Below are positions 45,397 to 56,627 of a DNA stretch of 64,000 nucleotides, piece by piece (the stretch's first letter is position 1; every line of letters starts with the position of its first letter). The notes below the pieces were generated by a model. The model made no database searches. It saw nothing but the letters and a program-made list of their open reading frames with translations, and had not been told where the DNA came from. The translations under genes and the position numbers were made by a program. The DNA comes from Aegilops tauschii subsp. strangulata. Taxonomy: Eukaryota; Streptophyta; Magnoliopsida; Poales; Poaceae. The stretch spans positions 643,148,736-643,212,735 of the forward strand of contig NC_053036.3 in assembly GCF_002575655.3 (NCBI RefSeq), in the 5' to 3' direction.

Positions 45397-48324
45397 TCAT
45401 TGGTTGCATGATGTGCTTTTCTTATTACTCGACCTCTTCTCTTTGGATGATATGCTCGTCCCCTGACATGTCCTCTTTCCATTGGATGTGGTGCTCTTCC
45501 CTTGACTCGGCCTCTTTCCTTTGGATGATGTGCTCTTCCCTTGACTCGACCTCTCTCCAGTCTGTGCTCGACTCGATGAAATAGTCTGTCCTTGGCTACA
45601 TGATGTACCTACAGTGAAATAGTACATACACAATATTAAAATCAAGTGAAAATAAGTTTGCATCTAAACCACCACTACAAAACTACTTTATATACCTGTT
45701 TGGTTATTGTCTGCAGTCGAACGTCGGGCTTGCTGTCCCATTCTCCTTCCTTGCATCTCATCCATGTACATCGGAATCCTTTTGTGTTGACGCCACCCAC
45801 GATTTATCAAGTTCTCATCAGGAACAATAATCGGGCCATTATATGTTGGCCACTCATTTTGGTTCCCATAAGGATGAAATTGTCCAGCCCACGTGTTTGC
45901 AAGTACTTCAGAAGAATAATATGAATGAACTATTTGATTTTCATTTAGATTCCTGTACTTGCAAACAACAAGCAAATGAGCACATGGCACACCGGTCAGG
46001 TTTGGCTTTAGGCAGTCACAAGATGGAGCAGTATTTGGTTGGAGAGTGAACTTGTACTTGAAGTCTTTATGAATAAAAAGAACATGATCTCCATTGTGTA
46101 ATGCAACCCTCTCATTGTCAACCTTGACCTCAAATATTCCAACTTCATCACCATATATATGAAATAACATGCATATGTCCTGCCTTGTCGGCCCTTTTAA
46201 CCAATAGCTTGTCCACCCGTTCGGACCATTGGTTGCCTCCCTCAACCAAGTTAAGAGCACTTCGCCTTCTTTCTACAAACCACTCTAAGCACTTTGAAAA
46301 TGTCTCCTCCACAATTGCTGCCACCGGTAGCCTTCGGGAAAGCCTGAACACATTATTTAAGGACTCGGACCCATTGCTTGTCATGATCCCCCACCGGTAA
46401 CCCCCATCCTTGCATTGAAATACTTTCTCAGGCTTCTCTTGCTCATTTTTGTCTTCCTGCAAATACTTACCGACCTTTCTAAGATATGTTATTGCATCAG
46501 GACAAGTATGTTCAATAGAAGACATGCCCTCCTCAAACCTACGAGATTTCTTTTTCTTGACTGCCCACTTGAAATTTTTCAAAATGTTATCATCACGAAA
46601 AGCTTTGTATAGGTTCTCTGCGACATGTTGAGAGCAAAAACGATGCACACACTCGCCAGCACTTTCATTCCACCCAAGGTGTGGCTGCTTAAACACCCAT
46701 TTAATTGCTTTGTGGGGATCTGAAATCACACACATGAACTTTCCAACACCAATTACCTCCCTCCGCAACCATCTCATGAACCAGCCCCAGTTCATAACGT
46801 CCTCTTTCTCAACAATGGCAAATACAAGAGGTATTAACCTATTATTAGCATCATATCCGCGGGCCATTATCAATCGGCCCTTGTACCTTCCTGATAGAAA
46901 TGATGCATCCACACTTATTACAGGTCGAAGGTGGGGAACTGCTGCAATGCAAGGTCCAAATGCCCAAGCAACACATCAAAATTCTCTATGCCCTTCTAAT
47001 GTCATGGATTTTGATAGAAGAACATACTTTGTACCTGGATTTTTTACTCTAATAGCCTCGAGGAAGGGGATGAGAAGATTGTATGATCCTTCCCAACCAA
47101 AAAGTTGTGCTATGGCCTTCTCCCTTCCACGCCACAACTTATTGTATGATGGTCTCACATTTCTGTAACATTGTTTGACCAATGCCCGCACATTTTTTAT
47201 ACTCAACTCTGGGTCATCCTTGAGTGCTTCACGAATAACATCTGCAATTATAGAGGCCGATAACTGAGAATGGTCAGTTCTATTAGCCGGTGCACGACAA
47301 GTGTGAGAATAAGGACATGTCCTTATTTGCCAGCATGAACCAATTTTTGTTGGTATTGCATACAACCTCCACATGCAACTGTCATCAATACACTCTGCTA
47401 CAAGTTTAGATTGACTGCTTGTGCTATACTTCACTTCCAGGTTCATGTTTATGTGAAATTCACCAATCGCAATTTTTAGGTGCTCTTTTGAATCAAAAAT
47501 TTGCTGCTCTGACAATGGGCTTTGAAAGTGCTTCTTGCATCCAAAAAAATTTCATCTGCTGTCGTCTCTGTTAGTATAGATATGTCACCAAAGGCTCTCA
47601 CACCATTCTGTCCACATGTACGCATGAATGGAAATGCATTAACATGATGCATAACTCTTGGTTCTGGATCTTCGTCTGAACTCTGGGTAGGTGCGGCATC
47701 AGAATCATGCTCATCGTCATCATCATGTCCCATAGAATCCTCCTCTGGCTCTGTATCCTCCTGATCATATGGGTCATTGGCAGTACTTGTTGGAAAATCA
47801 TTTGTCACAGTACCATGAGTATAAGATGGAGCATGTGCCATGTCGAAGTCAGGACCACGTGAACTAGAATTTGGAAAACCACCGATAGATGTTTGATGCA
47901 ATGACGAGTGCACTGCACTTCCATACCTTTGTGATTGACTTTCAATTATTGGTATGTTGCTTCCACCGCTGACATGGCTCAACATGTCTTGATTTGGCGT
48001 GATGTTAACATATAACTCTATCACTTGCCACGTTGTCCGGGACTTGGTGTTCTCAAAAATCATGTTCCATCCTCTTTCCTCATATATTGGAATTAACTGA
48101 AAATAATGTGGTCCAGGAGCTCCAATATCAAAGCGAGCTTGGATATTCAGGTTTGTTTGAGCACTGACATTAACATGTCCAAGTCCTCGACATGTCTCAC
48201 TCTTGATATCTTCAAAAGTGGTATTCTCGGATGCTAGAAATGTTAATTTGGGAGGAATGGTATACTCCACACCCATGGATCCATGTTGCACTTCACCATC
48301 CACGTAGACTAGAACGATTAACAT
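45397..48324 (-). pseudogene. mudrA-like: MURA-type transposase of the MULE (three inactivating lesions)
   Basis: MURA binds the terminal repeats and cuts and joins the DNA. Start codon 48324 (MLIVLVYVDGEVQHGSMGVE); an acidic linker (EDTEPEEDSMGHDDDDEHDS); MuDR N-terminal domain (QQIFDSKEHLKIAIGEFHIN... CPYSHTC); MULE transposase core (DASFLSGRYKGRLIMARGYD; ISDPHKAI; NGSESLNN); SWIM zinc finger CDCLKPNLTGVPCAHLL (45976-46020); intron 45609-45695; a serine/lysine-rich last exon with repeated SSQGKSTSSKGKRPSQGKST. Lesions: loss of one T in a T run (A run at 47543-47549), shifting the frame before the MuDR domain; in-frame TGA at 46976-46978; one-base gain near 46158 (ATATATATGG). Exon 1 may be preceded by a non-coding exon, since CTTTGTAG lies just upstream of 48324. 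Confidence 0.88.
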
Positions 48325-48620
48325 GTTCTTATATGCACCTACAAAAATGAACATGCAGCAAGTAAATATCAAAATTTCAAATTGATCTACCATAGACTCA
48401 CGACTGAAATTTTGGTTTCTCACAAACCAGCCAATTAAGGACCATAATTCAGGAATAATAATCCAATCATATATAAAGTGCCTGCTTGTAAACCATTGTA
48501 TCAATTGCATAGAAGATTAAAACAAAGGAGATTCGATAGAACAATACAACAACTAACATGAACCAAGCACAAAATCAATTGGAGAATCCTAATGGCGAGC
48601 GGCTGATGAGACCATGTCGC

Positions 48621-48780
48621 TCCTGTGATGATCGGCGTTGCCGGCTGCCACAGATTGCTTACCGTATGGCGAGGTCCAGGAGCGAAGACTGCATCCGTAC
48701 TCCTGTGATGATCGGCGTTGCCGGCTGCCAGAGATTGCTTACCGTATGGCGAGGTCCAGGAGCGAAGACTGCATCCGTAC
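48621..48780. repeat. Tandem duplication, 2 x 80 bp, inside the MULE
   Basis: TCCTGTGATGATCGGCGTTG at 48621 and 48701 starts two units that differ at one position (CACAG/CAGAG). The open frame across them (48558-48791, +) is probably incidental, since it lies just inside the MULE end. Confidence 0.95.
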
Positions 48781-49029
48781 TAGGGTTTTAAACCTCGCGT
48801 AACTTCTATCTGTCATTAGGAAAGACTCGGTTTAGTCGGATCTGATGGCTAGGCGAAGCACTTGACTGGACGCAGTTACTACTAGCGTCCAGACCTGGAC
48901 GCTATCCTCGATAGCATTCAGGTGTGGACGCCATTGTAGTTAGCGTCCTTCCTATTTCTAAAATTTCCACCTGCCTGTCACTAGTTTCCAAATTACTGGG
49001 TTATTAATTACTATTAATAAAAAATTCGG

Positions 49030-50489
49030 GAGCCGCCTCACAGGAATCCAAAATAAGAGGAGGGTGATCCGGGATACTTTTTTGGAGGGCTTGTCACACG
49101 AGAAATTTTATGCTCACCCTCAACACTCATGAAAGCACGATCCAAAATTTTCACAAGTCGGTGAACGTAAATTATTAGCCGAAGTGAACTGACGTTCCAA
49201 TAAAGCTATTGCTGGTATCTCTCTCTTGGTTCCGAGTTTGTACAGAGTTGTAGAAGTATGCAATAGTTTTGTATGCCGCAAAAAATTAATTCCAAAGTCA
49301 GGCTTACCTCCATCGATGGGCTGATACGTACTATATGTTATTGGATGCTCAGGATCGTCCTGGTGGTGTAAATTTCCAAGTCAACCCACTCAAGTTGTTT
49401 GACACGCGGATGGAATCATGTGTGGTGATCTTATATCGAAACCTGAACTACGTCGAACTCCGGATTTATTAATTAGTGGAACGAATCAAGAACTGATGCT
49501 GAATACTGTCGCCGACCATGCACCCGCGAGGCCACGAGAAACATAGCCGGACTAAACAAGTATACTGGGGAATAGTCGCCGATCGTGGCGATTAAGAACG
49601 CCGAAGATAATTAGTGGAACCAATCAAGAACAAATACTTAGTGATCCCGCCGATCGTGCGCACACGAAAGCCACGAGGAACATGGTCCGACTAAACAAGC
49701 AATGGAAGATACTCGCCGATCTCTAGGCGTTCTCGGTGGGAGTACGTTGATCATGTCAAGTCTGAAGCCGCGGCCATTCGGAGGTGGTGCCTTGTGTTAG
49801 TCGTGACGCGGTATGGGTGTCCCTTCCCCGTGTCTCCTTGCCTTATGTGGCCGGAGGCCGGGCTAGGTGGGTTTAGCCGTGTGTGTTCCTTGTTCGGGCT
49901 GAGCATCCCTCTTTCCTCTGCTCCGGGCACCATACTCGCGCCTTTGCATTCGTGTAGTGTGTTGTACCCTATCTTGTACTTTCTCTATTCTCTTCTATAA
50001 ATGAAATGATACACAAGTTTTGCGTATTCGCGATAAAAAGATAATTGCATCTCCGACGGACGTTTCTTAAACGGACCGCAGACTCCGAACGTGTCTGCGG
50101 CCACTTGACCGGGCAAAGGCCCTTCAACAACGGAAAATGACTAGATCTATTATAAAAGGTCCCCGAAATTGTAAAATATCACAAACATAATAAAAATTAC
50201 ATTGAGATCCCGAGACCACCGAACTAGGGCCTACACCAAACGACCACTACTGTCACAAGAACGTGCCGTCGACACGTCGTTGTAGCCGCTCCCTATCGAA
50301 GCCGGCTTGATCTTGTTGAAGAGAGCTAAAAAGTCTTTGTGCACATGCCCCTAAGGACCAGTGCCCTGGAGCCGCAGTTGTCGGTGTTGAATCCTTTCAT
50401 AGATCTATTGCGCTTGTGAGGACTAAGAAACCCTTAAAGACTACTAACTGGAGTGGAGGCACCCAGATTTCCCTCCCCATCACCGGCCG
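49030..50489. repeat. Local direct duplication, copy 1, right part
   Basis: Matches about 60985-62123 in the same orientation, except for the 326-bp insertion at 49712-50037. No gene is seen. Similarity stops at CACCGGCCG. Confidence 0.92.
49712..50037 (+). mobile_element. 5'-truncated LINE 3' end, 326 bp
   Basis: Absent from copy 2, which reads GGAAGATAGTTGCGTC across the site. Flanked by AAGATA (49706-49711 and 50038-50043). The end TTCTATAAATGAAATGATAC...CGCGATAAAAAG is typical of a plant LINE 3' end with a short A tail. Confidence 0.8.
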
Positions 50490-50529
50490 CAAATGAGAGG
50501 TTTCCTCGTCACGCAACAAGGAGGCTCTC

Positions 50530-51036
50530 TTGCCGCGCCTTTGACTCACGAACTCAACTCGAATCAGACTCATGGCAAAGAGCATCAACTACCGCTGCGA
50601 CAACACAGCTACCGGGAAACCATTGGAGAATGTGGAATGCTCAATGATATTTCAAACTTAGATATACTAGGAATCTCAAACCGTACAACTTTGGAGTTGA
50701 ATTTTTGACATATGTTGTACAAATCTAGAACAGATTTCTCACCTTGAGAATGTACTAACTATACATATAAAGTTGATATCTTCAAATTGATGGATGTGTT
50801 TGAAAAAGGTCATTGTTTTCTCTGGATTTGATACACATATAAAACAATTCTTTTGGGGTATATTTTAATGTAGAGAGTAAATGTATCCACTTAATAGATG
50901 TTTGGAAACTTCATAAAATAAGCTACAACTTTAGCAAAGATACTATCTTTTGTCTTGTGATTACGTAATTAATCCCGAATTTAGTTCGAATTGAAATATG
51001 TCAACCTTTTAGGACAGTCAATTTGTAAAATACATC
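50530..51036. repeat. Diverged direct repeat r1 (upstream of the protease pseudogene)
   Basis: CTCACGAACTCAACTCGAAT to GTCAATTTGTAAAATACAT. Matches r2 (about 52320-52817) and r3 (about 52995-53485). AT-rich, no frame. Confidence 0.85.
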
Positions 51037-52319
51037 CAGCCTCTACTCCAATGAGATGTCTCAAAGACATCAAAGATGCACACAGCCCCCAAAGAAGACA
51101 AAAAAGAAAGGAAAAACAAACAAAGGCCTTGCCACAGTGATCAACTCCTCTCAGTAGCAGCACAAAAACCACCACCAAAGAAAACACCGGAAAAATATAA
51201 AATGTCTCCAAAAGGGACGCCTTCAAGAAGGAAAATAGTGCACAAGCACCATCGTCGCCCGATCCAAGATGTTATGTTTTCACCATGGAGAAGTCCGAGC
51301 TCTCAGAACAATAATTTCAGTAAGTTAATTGTCAGGCGCAACCAATAAAGGTCAGACCTTAGGTTTTCTCCCTGAAAGTCACGACTCGCCAGCCGAAGAG
51401 CACCACCAAAAATGAAATCCTCCATTGCTGCCAACCCCACTTGTCACTGCTGCTTCTGAAAGTTATCAAACACCTGACTGACTCCATCACCTCCAAGGCC
51501 CCCTCCTCCTTACTGACCCTCCAATCTCAGCCATGATGACTTTCTCTACCGCTGTCTACGCCATGGAAATCGCCGACATGTTCCATGGTGTCAACAAACA
51601 ATACAGCTTCATTTCACGCCCTCATGGAACCGCGTAAGCTGATATGGACGTAAACTACTGGATTCTACCCGATCCAGATATTCATGGGCAACATCTCCGG
51701 CAGCAGTTTCGAAACACGTTGACGGCTAGATTGAGGAGGACCGATCATGCAGATCTTTGCCATTATGCGAGAAGAGCACTGGGACCACCACAACACCGAT
51801 GCCTCCACCATGCCGACGCCATCGCTGCCACGGCGGAGGACACCGGCCCGCGCTGCCCACAGCCCGCGCCGCTGGCTGAAGACGAACGGCGGATCGGGGT
51901 GGATTCCGATCCGCCGCCACCCCCTCACCTGCACGATCCAAAAGACATGACAGTTTGATGCATTTTCAGATATCCAGTTCAGAGAACTTGCAATAGATGA
52001 GTTGTTCAGGATATATGTACTAGCATCTTCCATTTTTTTAGAATCAGATTTTTGTTTCACGGATATTTTCTTTTCTTTTGCCTTGTAGAGAGTTAATTTG
52101 AGGGAAACCTTGACCAAAGTGTCCACCTTAAGCCTGGTTGGAAGGACATCTTCCGAATGGATTAGAGTCAGCTCGAGGTGGAGGCAATAACATGTAGGCC
52201 AAGAAGGGTGGCCATCTTCGACAGCGAATGCCCCTTCGGAAGGGACGAGAGCCTCGGCGGTATCTTCTTGGGGCTAGAGGGGGGAACAAAGAGCGAAGGG
52301 GCGGCTTCCTCGTCACGCA
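51037..52319. other. Unassigned sequence between repeats r1 and r2
   Basis: Mixed composition; an A-rich purine stretch (51085-51125); open frames at 51644-51958 (+) and 51665-52126 (-) without recognised domains. It may be a non-LTR retroelement leader on the minus strand, but no end or target duplication was found. Confidence 0.35.
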
Positions 52320-53630
52320 ACAGTGAGGGTCCGTTGTTCGTCTCTTGGGCAAATAGCATCAACTACCGCTGCGACAACACAGCTACCGGAAACCATTGCT
52401 GAAGATGGAATGCTCAACGATATCTCAAACTTAGACCAAGAATCTCAAACCATGCAACTTTGGAGTTGAATTCCTGACAAATGTTGTAGAAATCTAGAAC
52501 AAATTGCTTTCCTTGAAAATGTACTAACTATAATGTCAATGAATCCTATTATCCAATATACACATGGATGATTTGAAATCTTCAAATTGATAGATGTGTT
52601 TGAAAAAAGTGACTCTTTCACTGGATTTGATATACATATAAATAAATTTCCTTTTTGGTATATTTTAATAAATACATCTCCGGAAACTTCAGAAAATGAG
52701 CTACAACTTTAACAATGGTGCTATTTTTTGTCTTGTGATTAAGTAAGCCTGAACATCAGTTCGATTTGAAATCTGTCAACCTTTTAGGACAATCAATTTG
52801 TAAAATACATATCTTGTAAACCAGCTGCCCAAAAACATTGGAACTTGGTTCTGTGACACAATCTACAAACAACTTGGTTCGACGGTGAACTTGTCTAGGC
52901 GGGAGCAGATCGGATTTGGGTTGCACACCACTCCGGCCTCATCTCCCTTGCGGATCGTTCGAGAGTCAAACTCGCTCTCTTGGAGCGCCTTTAACTCACG
53001 AACTCAACTCGAGTCGGACTCAAGGCAAGGAGCATCAACTACCGCTGCAACAACGCAGCTACCGGGAAACCATTGGAGAAGGTGGAATTCTCAATGATAT
53101 TTCAAACTTAGATATACTAGGAATCTCAAACTGTACAACTTTGGAGTTTAATTTCTGACGAATGTTGTACAAATCTAGAACAGATTTCTCACCTTGAGAA
53201 TGTACTAACTATACATATAAATGTTGATATCTTCAAATTGATGGATGTGTTTGAAAAAGGTCACTGTTTTCTCTGGATTTGATATACATATAAAAAAAAA
53301 CTCTTTTGGGCTATATTTTAATCTAAAGAGTAAATGTATCCAATAAATACATGTTTGGAAACTTCATAAAATGAGCTACAACTTTAGCAAGATACTATCT
53401 TTTGTCTTGTGATTAAGTAAGCCTGAACTTCAGTTTGATTAGAAATCTGTCAACCTTTTAGGACAATCAATTTGTAAAATACATATCTTGTAAACCAGCA
53501 GCCCAAAAATATTGGAACTTGGTTCTGTGACACAATCTACAAACAACTTGGTTCGGTGGTGAACTTGTCCAGGTGGCAGCAGATCTGATTTGGGTTGCAC
53601 ACCACTCCGGCCCCATCTCCCTCCTCTCCA
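52320..53630. repeat. Tandem duplication (r2, r3) directly upstream of the protease pseudogene
   Basis: Two units of about 600-660 bp: about 52320-52965 and about 52995-53630. Each runs from an AGCATCAACTACCGCTGC block through TTGTAAAATACATATCTTGT to TTGGGTTGCACACCACTCCG. The second unit ends next to the TATA box of the pseudogene, so part of the upstream region is duplicated. Confidence 0.85.
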
Positions 53631-53640
53631 ATAGTAGTCC

Positions 53641-53648
53641 TATAAAAG
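53641..53648 (+). promoter_or_regulatory. Probable TATA box of the protease pseudogene
   Basis: TATAAAAG, 110 bases before the chosen ATG at 53751. It would place transcription start near 53670, which argues against the ATG at 53670 as the start codon. Confidence 0.55.
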
Positions 53649-53750
53649 CTACCTCGGATACCATCGTCCATGGAGAACAAAAGCAAGGCTACTACCCAAT
53701 CCCACCACTCTCGGTCTTCCTTGCTCGGCGGTGACCTTGTGTTCTCGGAG

Positions 53751-54514
53751 ATGAGGAGCTCCATGGCTCTCTTAGTGGCGGCGCTGTTGCTGCTGCTGTC
53801 GGTGGCCGCGGCGGCGGACATCTCGAGGAGCGAGGAGGAGATGCGCCAGATGCACGCCGAGTGGATGGCGGAGCACGGTACGGTCTACAACGCCACCGGA
53901 GAGGGGAAGCGACGGTTTGAGGTGTTCAGGGACAACCTTCGCGACATCAACCAGCACAACGCTGCCACCGACGCCGGGGTCCACTCCTTCCGCCTCGGAC
54001 TCAACCCCTTCTCCGACCTTACCTACGAGGAGTTCCAAAGCAGGTATCTCGGCGCCCAGACCAAGCCGCAGAGGGAGCGGAAGCTCAGTGTCAGTTTACA
54101 TGCCGAAGTCAACGTGGAGCTAGCGGAGTCTGTCGACTGGAGGAAGAAGGGGGCCGTTGGTCCTGTCAAGAATCAGGGCTCTTGCTGTGAGCATCGATCC
54201 TCGACCAATCTGTTGCTCTCTTTCATTTCCGTTTTATTACAGTAAAAATTGGCCTCTAACTAGATTGAATGCTATAGTATGATTTAGGGTTCAGCAACCA
54301 GGACACCCTTTTTCAATATGGCATTGATTTAGTGGCCTCTAAGTAGTTATTTTTTCTAATTAATTAGTTCTGTTTGAATGCTATAGTATGTCACTAATTT
54401 CTTGTATCAATATGCATTGAATTTGAGCTAAAATTGTAAAGGTATCAGAATCTGAATTTGTTTCTCTTTTCCAGCGAGCGCCTGGGCTTTCGCAGCAACA
54501 GCAACTATCCGTTT
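53751..54514 (+). pseudogene. Papain-type cysteine protease (C1A), truncated
   Basis: Secreted or vacuolar plant C1A protease with an inhibitory propeptide. Exon 1, 53751 to about 54187: signal peptide (MRSSMALLVAALLLLLSVAA), I29 propeptide with an ERFNIN-type stretch (RRFEVFRDNLRDINQHN) and LNPFSDLTYEEF, then mature start VDWRKKGAVGPVKNQGSC, with the oxyanion-hole Gln. Intron about 54188-54475 (GTGAGC donor, TTTTCCAG acceptor). Exon 2 begins CGAGCGCCTGGGCTTTCGCA, giving GSC-SSAWAFAATAT. The residue before WAF is alanine where the catalytic cysteine is expected. Similarity ends at 54514, so the catalytic His/Asn part is gone, apparently replaced by CACTA-derived sequence. ATG 53670 in the same frame is an alternative start. 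Confidence 0.85.
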
Positions 54515-54815
54515 TTAGGGTTTATGGCTAGGGTTTAGATTTCAGAGTTTAGGGTTAGGTTTTATGGTTTGAACCTTTAGTGTTTACTGTTTAGAATAGA
54601 GTTTCAGATGTTTTAAGTCCCGGGTTTAGGGTATAGGACAATTTTTTAAAATCACAAAATTCCAAAGGGAAAATAGAGTTTTTGGACGTTTTAGACATTT
54701 TAGGCTTTAGGGCTAGGGTTTAGATTTCCACGTTTAGGGTTTGAACCTTTAGTGTTTACTGTTTAGAATAGAGTTTCAGACGTTTTAAGTCCCGTGTTTA
54801 GGGTTTTCAGAGTTC
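54515..54815. repeat. Telomere-like (TTTAGGG) degenerate repeats
   Basis: Many GGGTTTAG/TTTAGGGTT motifs; a block of about 120 bases (AGGGTTTAGATTTC... to ...GTTTTAAGTCCCG) is repeated at about 54526-54646 and 54713-54815. It starts exactly at the truncation point of the protease. Confidence 0.75.
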
Positions 54816-55904
54816 ATTTGCAGTGCTTTTCCATTTCAGGCTAATTTAGCTTAAAGAATCATTAAATGCATGAAAAAATAGCAAATGAAGTCAAAAAGGG
54901 TTGAAATTTAAAGATGTGGCTTTGAGTGGTTCATATTGAACACACAAAAATTCTTTACTTAATATAAGTTAAAAAATATGTGGTCAAACAGTGGTCAAAC
55001 TACTTATTCAATAAATATTAGTGTTACTAAATAATTATTGTTTTTTGGAATAATAATTTCAAACTCAAACAGTGAAGCATGTGACATCATGGTCACATTT
55101 TTCTGATAATAATGGATATATTATTTGTCAAATTTCGATTTACAGATTTAAAGATATTAAATGAATAAATGACATAATAATAATAATAATATTTATTTTA
55201 TTTTCATTGAAATTCAATATTATTATTACTTATTTTATTTTGGAATTTTTGTATTATTTTGGATTTTTTTTTATTTTAGAATTTTATTTTTTTTGGGATT
55301 TTTTCCTTTTTTGAAGTATTTTTGAGTTCTTAAATTAACCATTGTTGTTTGTTAATCATTTTTGTTTATTTTAATAATTGTTTAGAATTATGAAAATTAA
55401 ATCATGTGACATCGAGGCCTAAGTGTTAACAGGATTGATAGCTTACTATTGTCAGGAAAACAACAAGTGCAGACTTGGAAACTATGGGAGATAGAACCTG
55501 AAAGTTAAGCGTGCTCGGGCTGGAGTAGTGAGAGGATGTGTGACCGGCCGGAAAGTTGACGATTTGGAATGAGTGCTGATTAGAGATTAGAGATTAAATT
55601 CTGAAGCAGTGAGGAGGGGTGATTAGAGATTAAATTGTCAAATAATTGAAAGATTTGAAAATTAGAAGAAAATTAAAAACAAATCAAAATTTTTTGAAAA
55701 AAGTTTGAATTTTTTTCATTTAGTCCCGGTTGGTAGGTTCTCCAGCCCATGCACAGAGAGCGGCCACGTGGAGGGTCTTTAGTCCTGTTCGTAACACAAC
55801 CGGGACTAAAGGGGGGCCTTTAGTCCCGACCCTTTTGTCCCGGGTCCAGAACCAGGACTAAAGGCCCTCTGGAACCGAGACTAAAGGCCTGTTTTCTACT
55901 AGTG
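54816..55904. mobile_element. CACTA-type element, right end preserved, left end missing
   Basis: Ends GTTTTCTACTAGTG at 55904, the inverse of CACTAGTAGAAAAC, after subterminal TTTAGTCCCGGTT/CCGGGACTAAA repeats (about 55722-55885). The AT-rich interior matches 56628-57999 in inverted orientation (for example the TCAAACTCAAACAGTGAAGC region against the inverse near 57118). No CACTA start is found upstream, so the left end is lost. No transposase. Confidence 0.7.
55494..55560 (+). other. 5S rRNA-derived segment inside the CACTA element
   Basis: GTTAAGCGTGCTCGGGC (55504-55520) corresponds to the 5S A box, and AGGATGTGTGACC (55533-55545) to the C box region, with the GGAGTAGT intermediate stretch between. 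Order and spacing are as in plant 5S rRNA (GTTAAGCGTGCTTGGGC ... AGGATGGGTGACC). Only about half of a 5S gene is present, so it is not a functional rRNA gene. Confidence 0.7.
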
Positions 55905-56188
55905 ATGGTCTTCTACTCATGGTATGATCTGCATGACCGGCATGAGCTCTGAACTTTCTTAGATATAAAATAGGAAATGGTCTGTAATAATCTGCACTTT
56001 GGGGCTGTTGGGCTCCGGCAGTTTCTAGTTCCTAGTTTTGTTGAGTCCTTTTTCCTTTTGTCTGGTAAAACTTTGAGGTCGTGTAACAGATTCTGCTCTG
56101 GTTTCGTTTTGAATGAAAAATGGAAACGCGGGGGGGGGGGGGGGGGGGCGGGGGGGCGTTTTTTGCCCTCCTGATAGTCTAAAAAAGC
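55905..56188. other. Unassigned; 3'-tail-like sequence with a long G run
   Basis: The stretch TTTTGTTGAGTCC...CGTTTTGAATGAAAAATGG looks like the 3' end of a retrotransposed sequence. It is followed by G runs from about 56131 to 56156 broken by one C. No frame. Confidence 0.4.
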
Positions 56189-56627
56189 ATTCACCAAATG
56201 GCACAATGGGCAGATGCCTTAGACAAACAAATTATTGCAAATTTAGTTGTAGATTTATTTTGGCTTTAACGTTTTAATCTAGCAGTGCAAGTGTATGCTG
56301 ATTAAGGTGCTGGTATTACATCATCAGTACTTTTTGGTTGCATAGGTGGAAGTTGGATTCGTTTATCATGCATGCTATTCTTTCCTTCTCCGAGTGAAGT
56401 GAGACTACATGCTTATAACAAAATATGTCTCCGAGTGAAGTGAGACATCATGCTGTTACAATTTCCCTCCATAGTAGTGTGCCTAAGCTAACCAGTTCAA
56501 TTTAACGACGGCCATTAGTAATAGAGCAAGCCTCTACAAAAGCTGAGCGAGTCCAACTTCCAGTTTTCAGAAAGATTTTTTTGAATAGAAAACATCTTCT
56601 TTGTTTGTATTATGGACGTAATGCTTA

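Larger units (their letters stand above)
43438..49029. mobile_element. Mutator-like element (MULE), 5592 bp
   Basis: Terminal inverted repeats start CCGAATTTTTTATTAATAGT on both ends, with about 29 bp perfect and then imperfect similarity over about 170 bp, including GAAATAGGAAG and repeated GCGTCC/GGACGC motifs. Target duplication GAGCCGCC at 43430-43437 and 49030-49037. Copy 2 of the local duplication has the uninterrupted site AGGTGAGCCGCCTCACC at about 60978-60994. It carries two convergent genes: a plant-mobile-domain protein (+) and a MURA-type transposase (-). Confidence 0.93.

Noticed and set aside
48558..48791. 77-codon frame across the 80-bp tandem repeat
   Set aside because: Duplication of a stop-free segment explains it; there is no known motif, and it lies between the MULE terminus and MURA.
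53670..53750. ATG 53670 as start of the protease
   Set aside because: A TATA box at 53641 would place transcription start at about this ATG, and the signal peptide begins at the ATG at 53751; kept only as an alternative.
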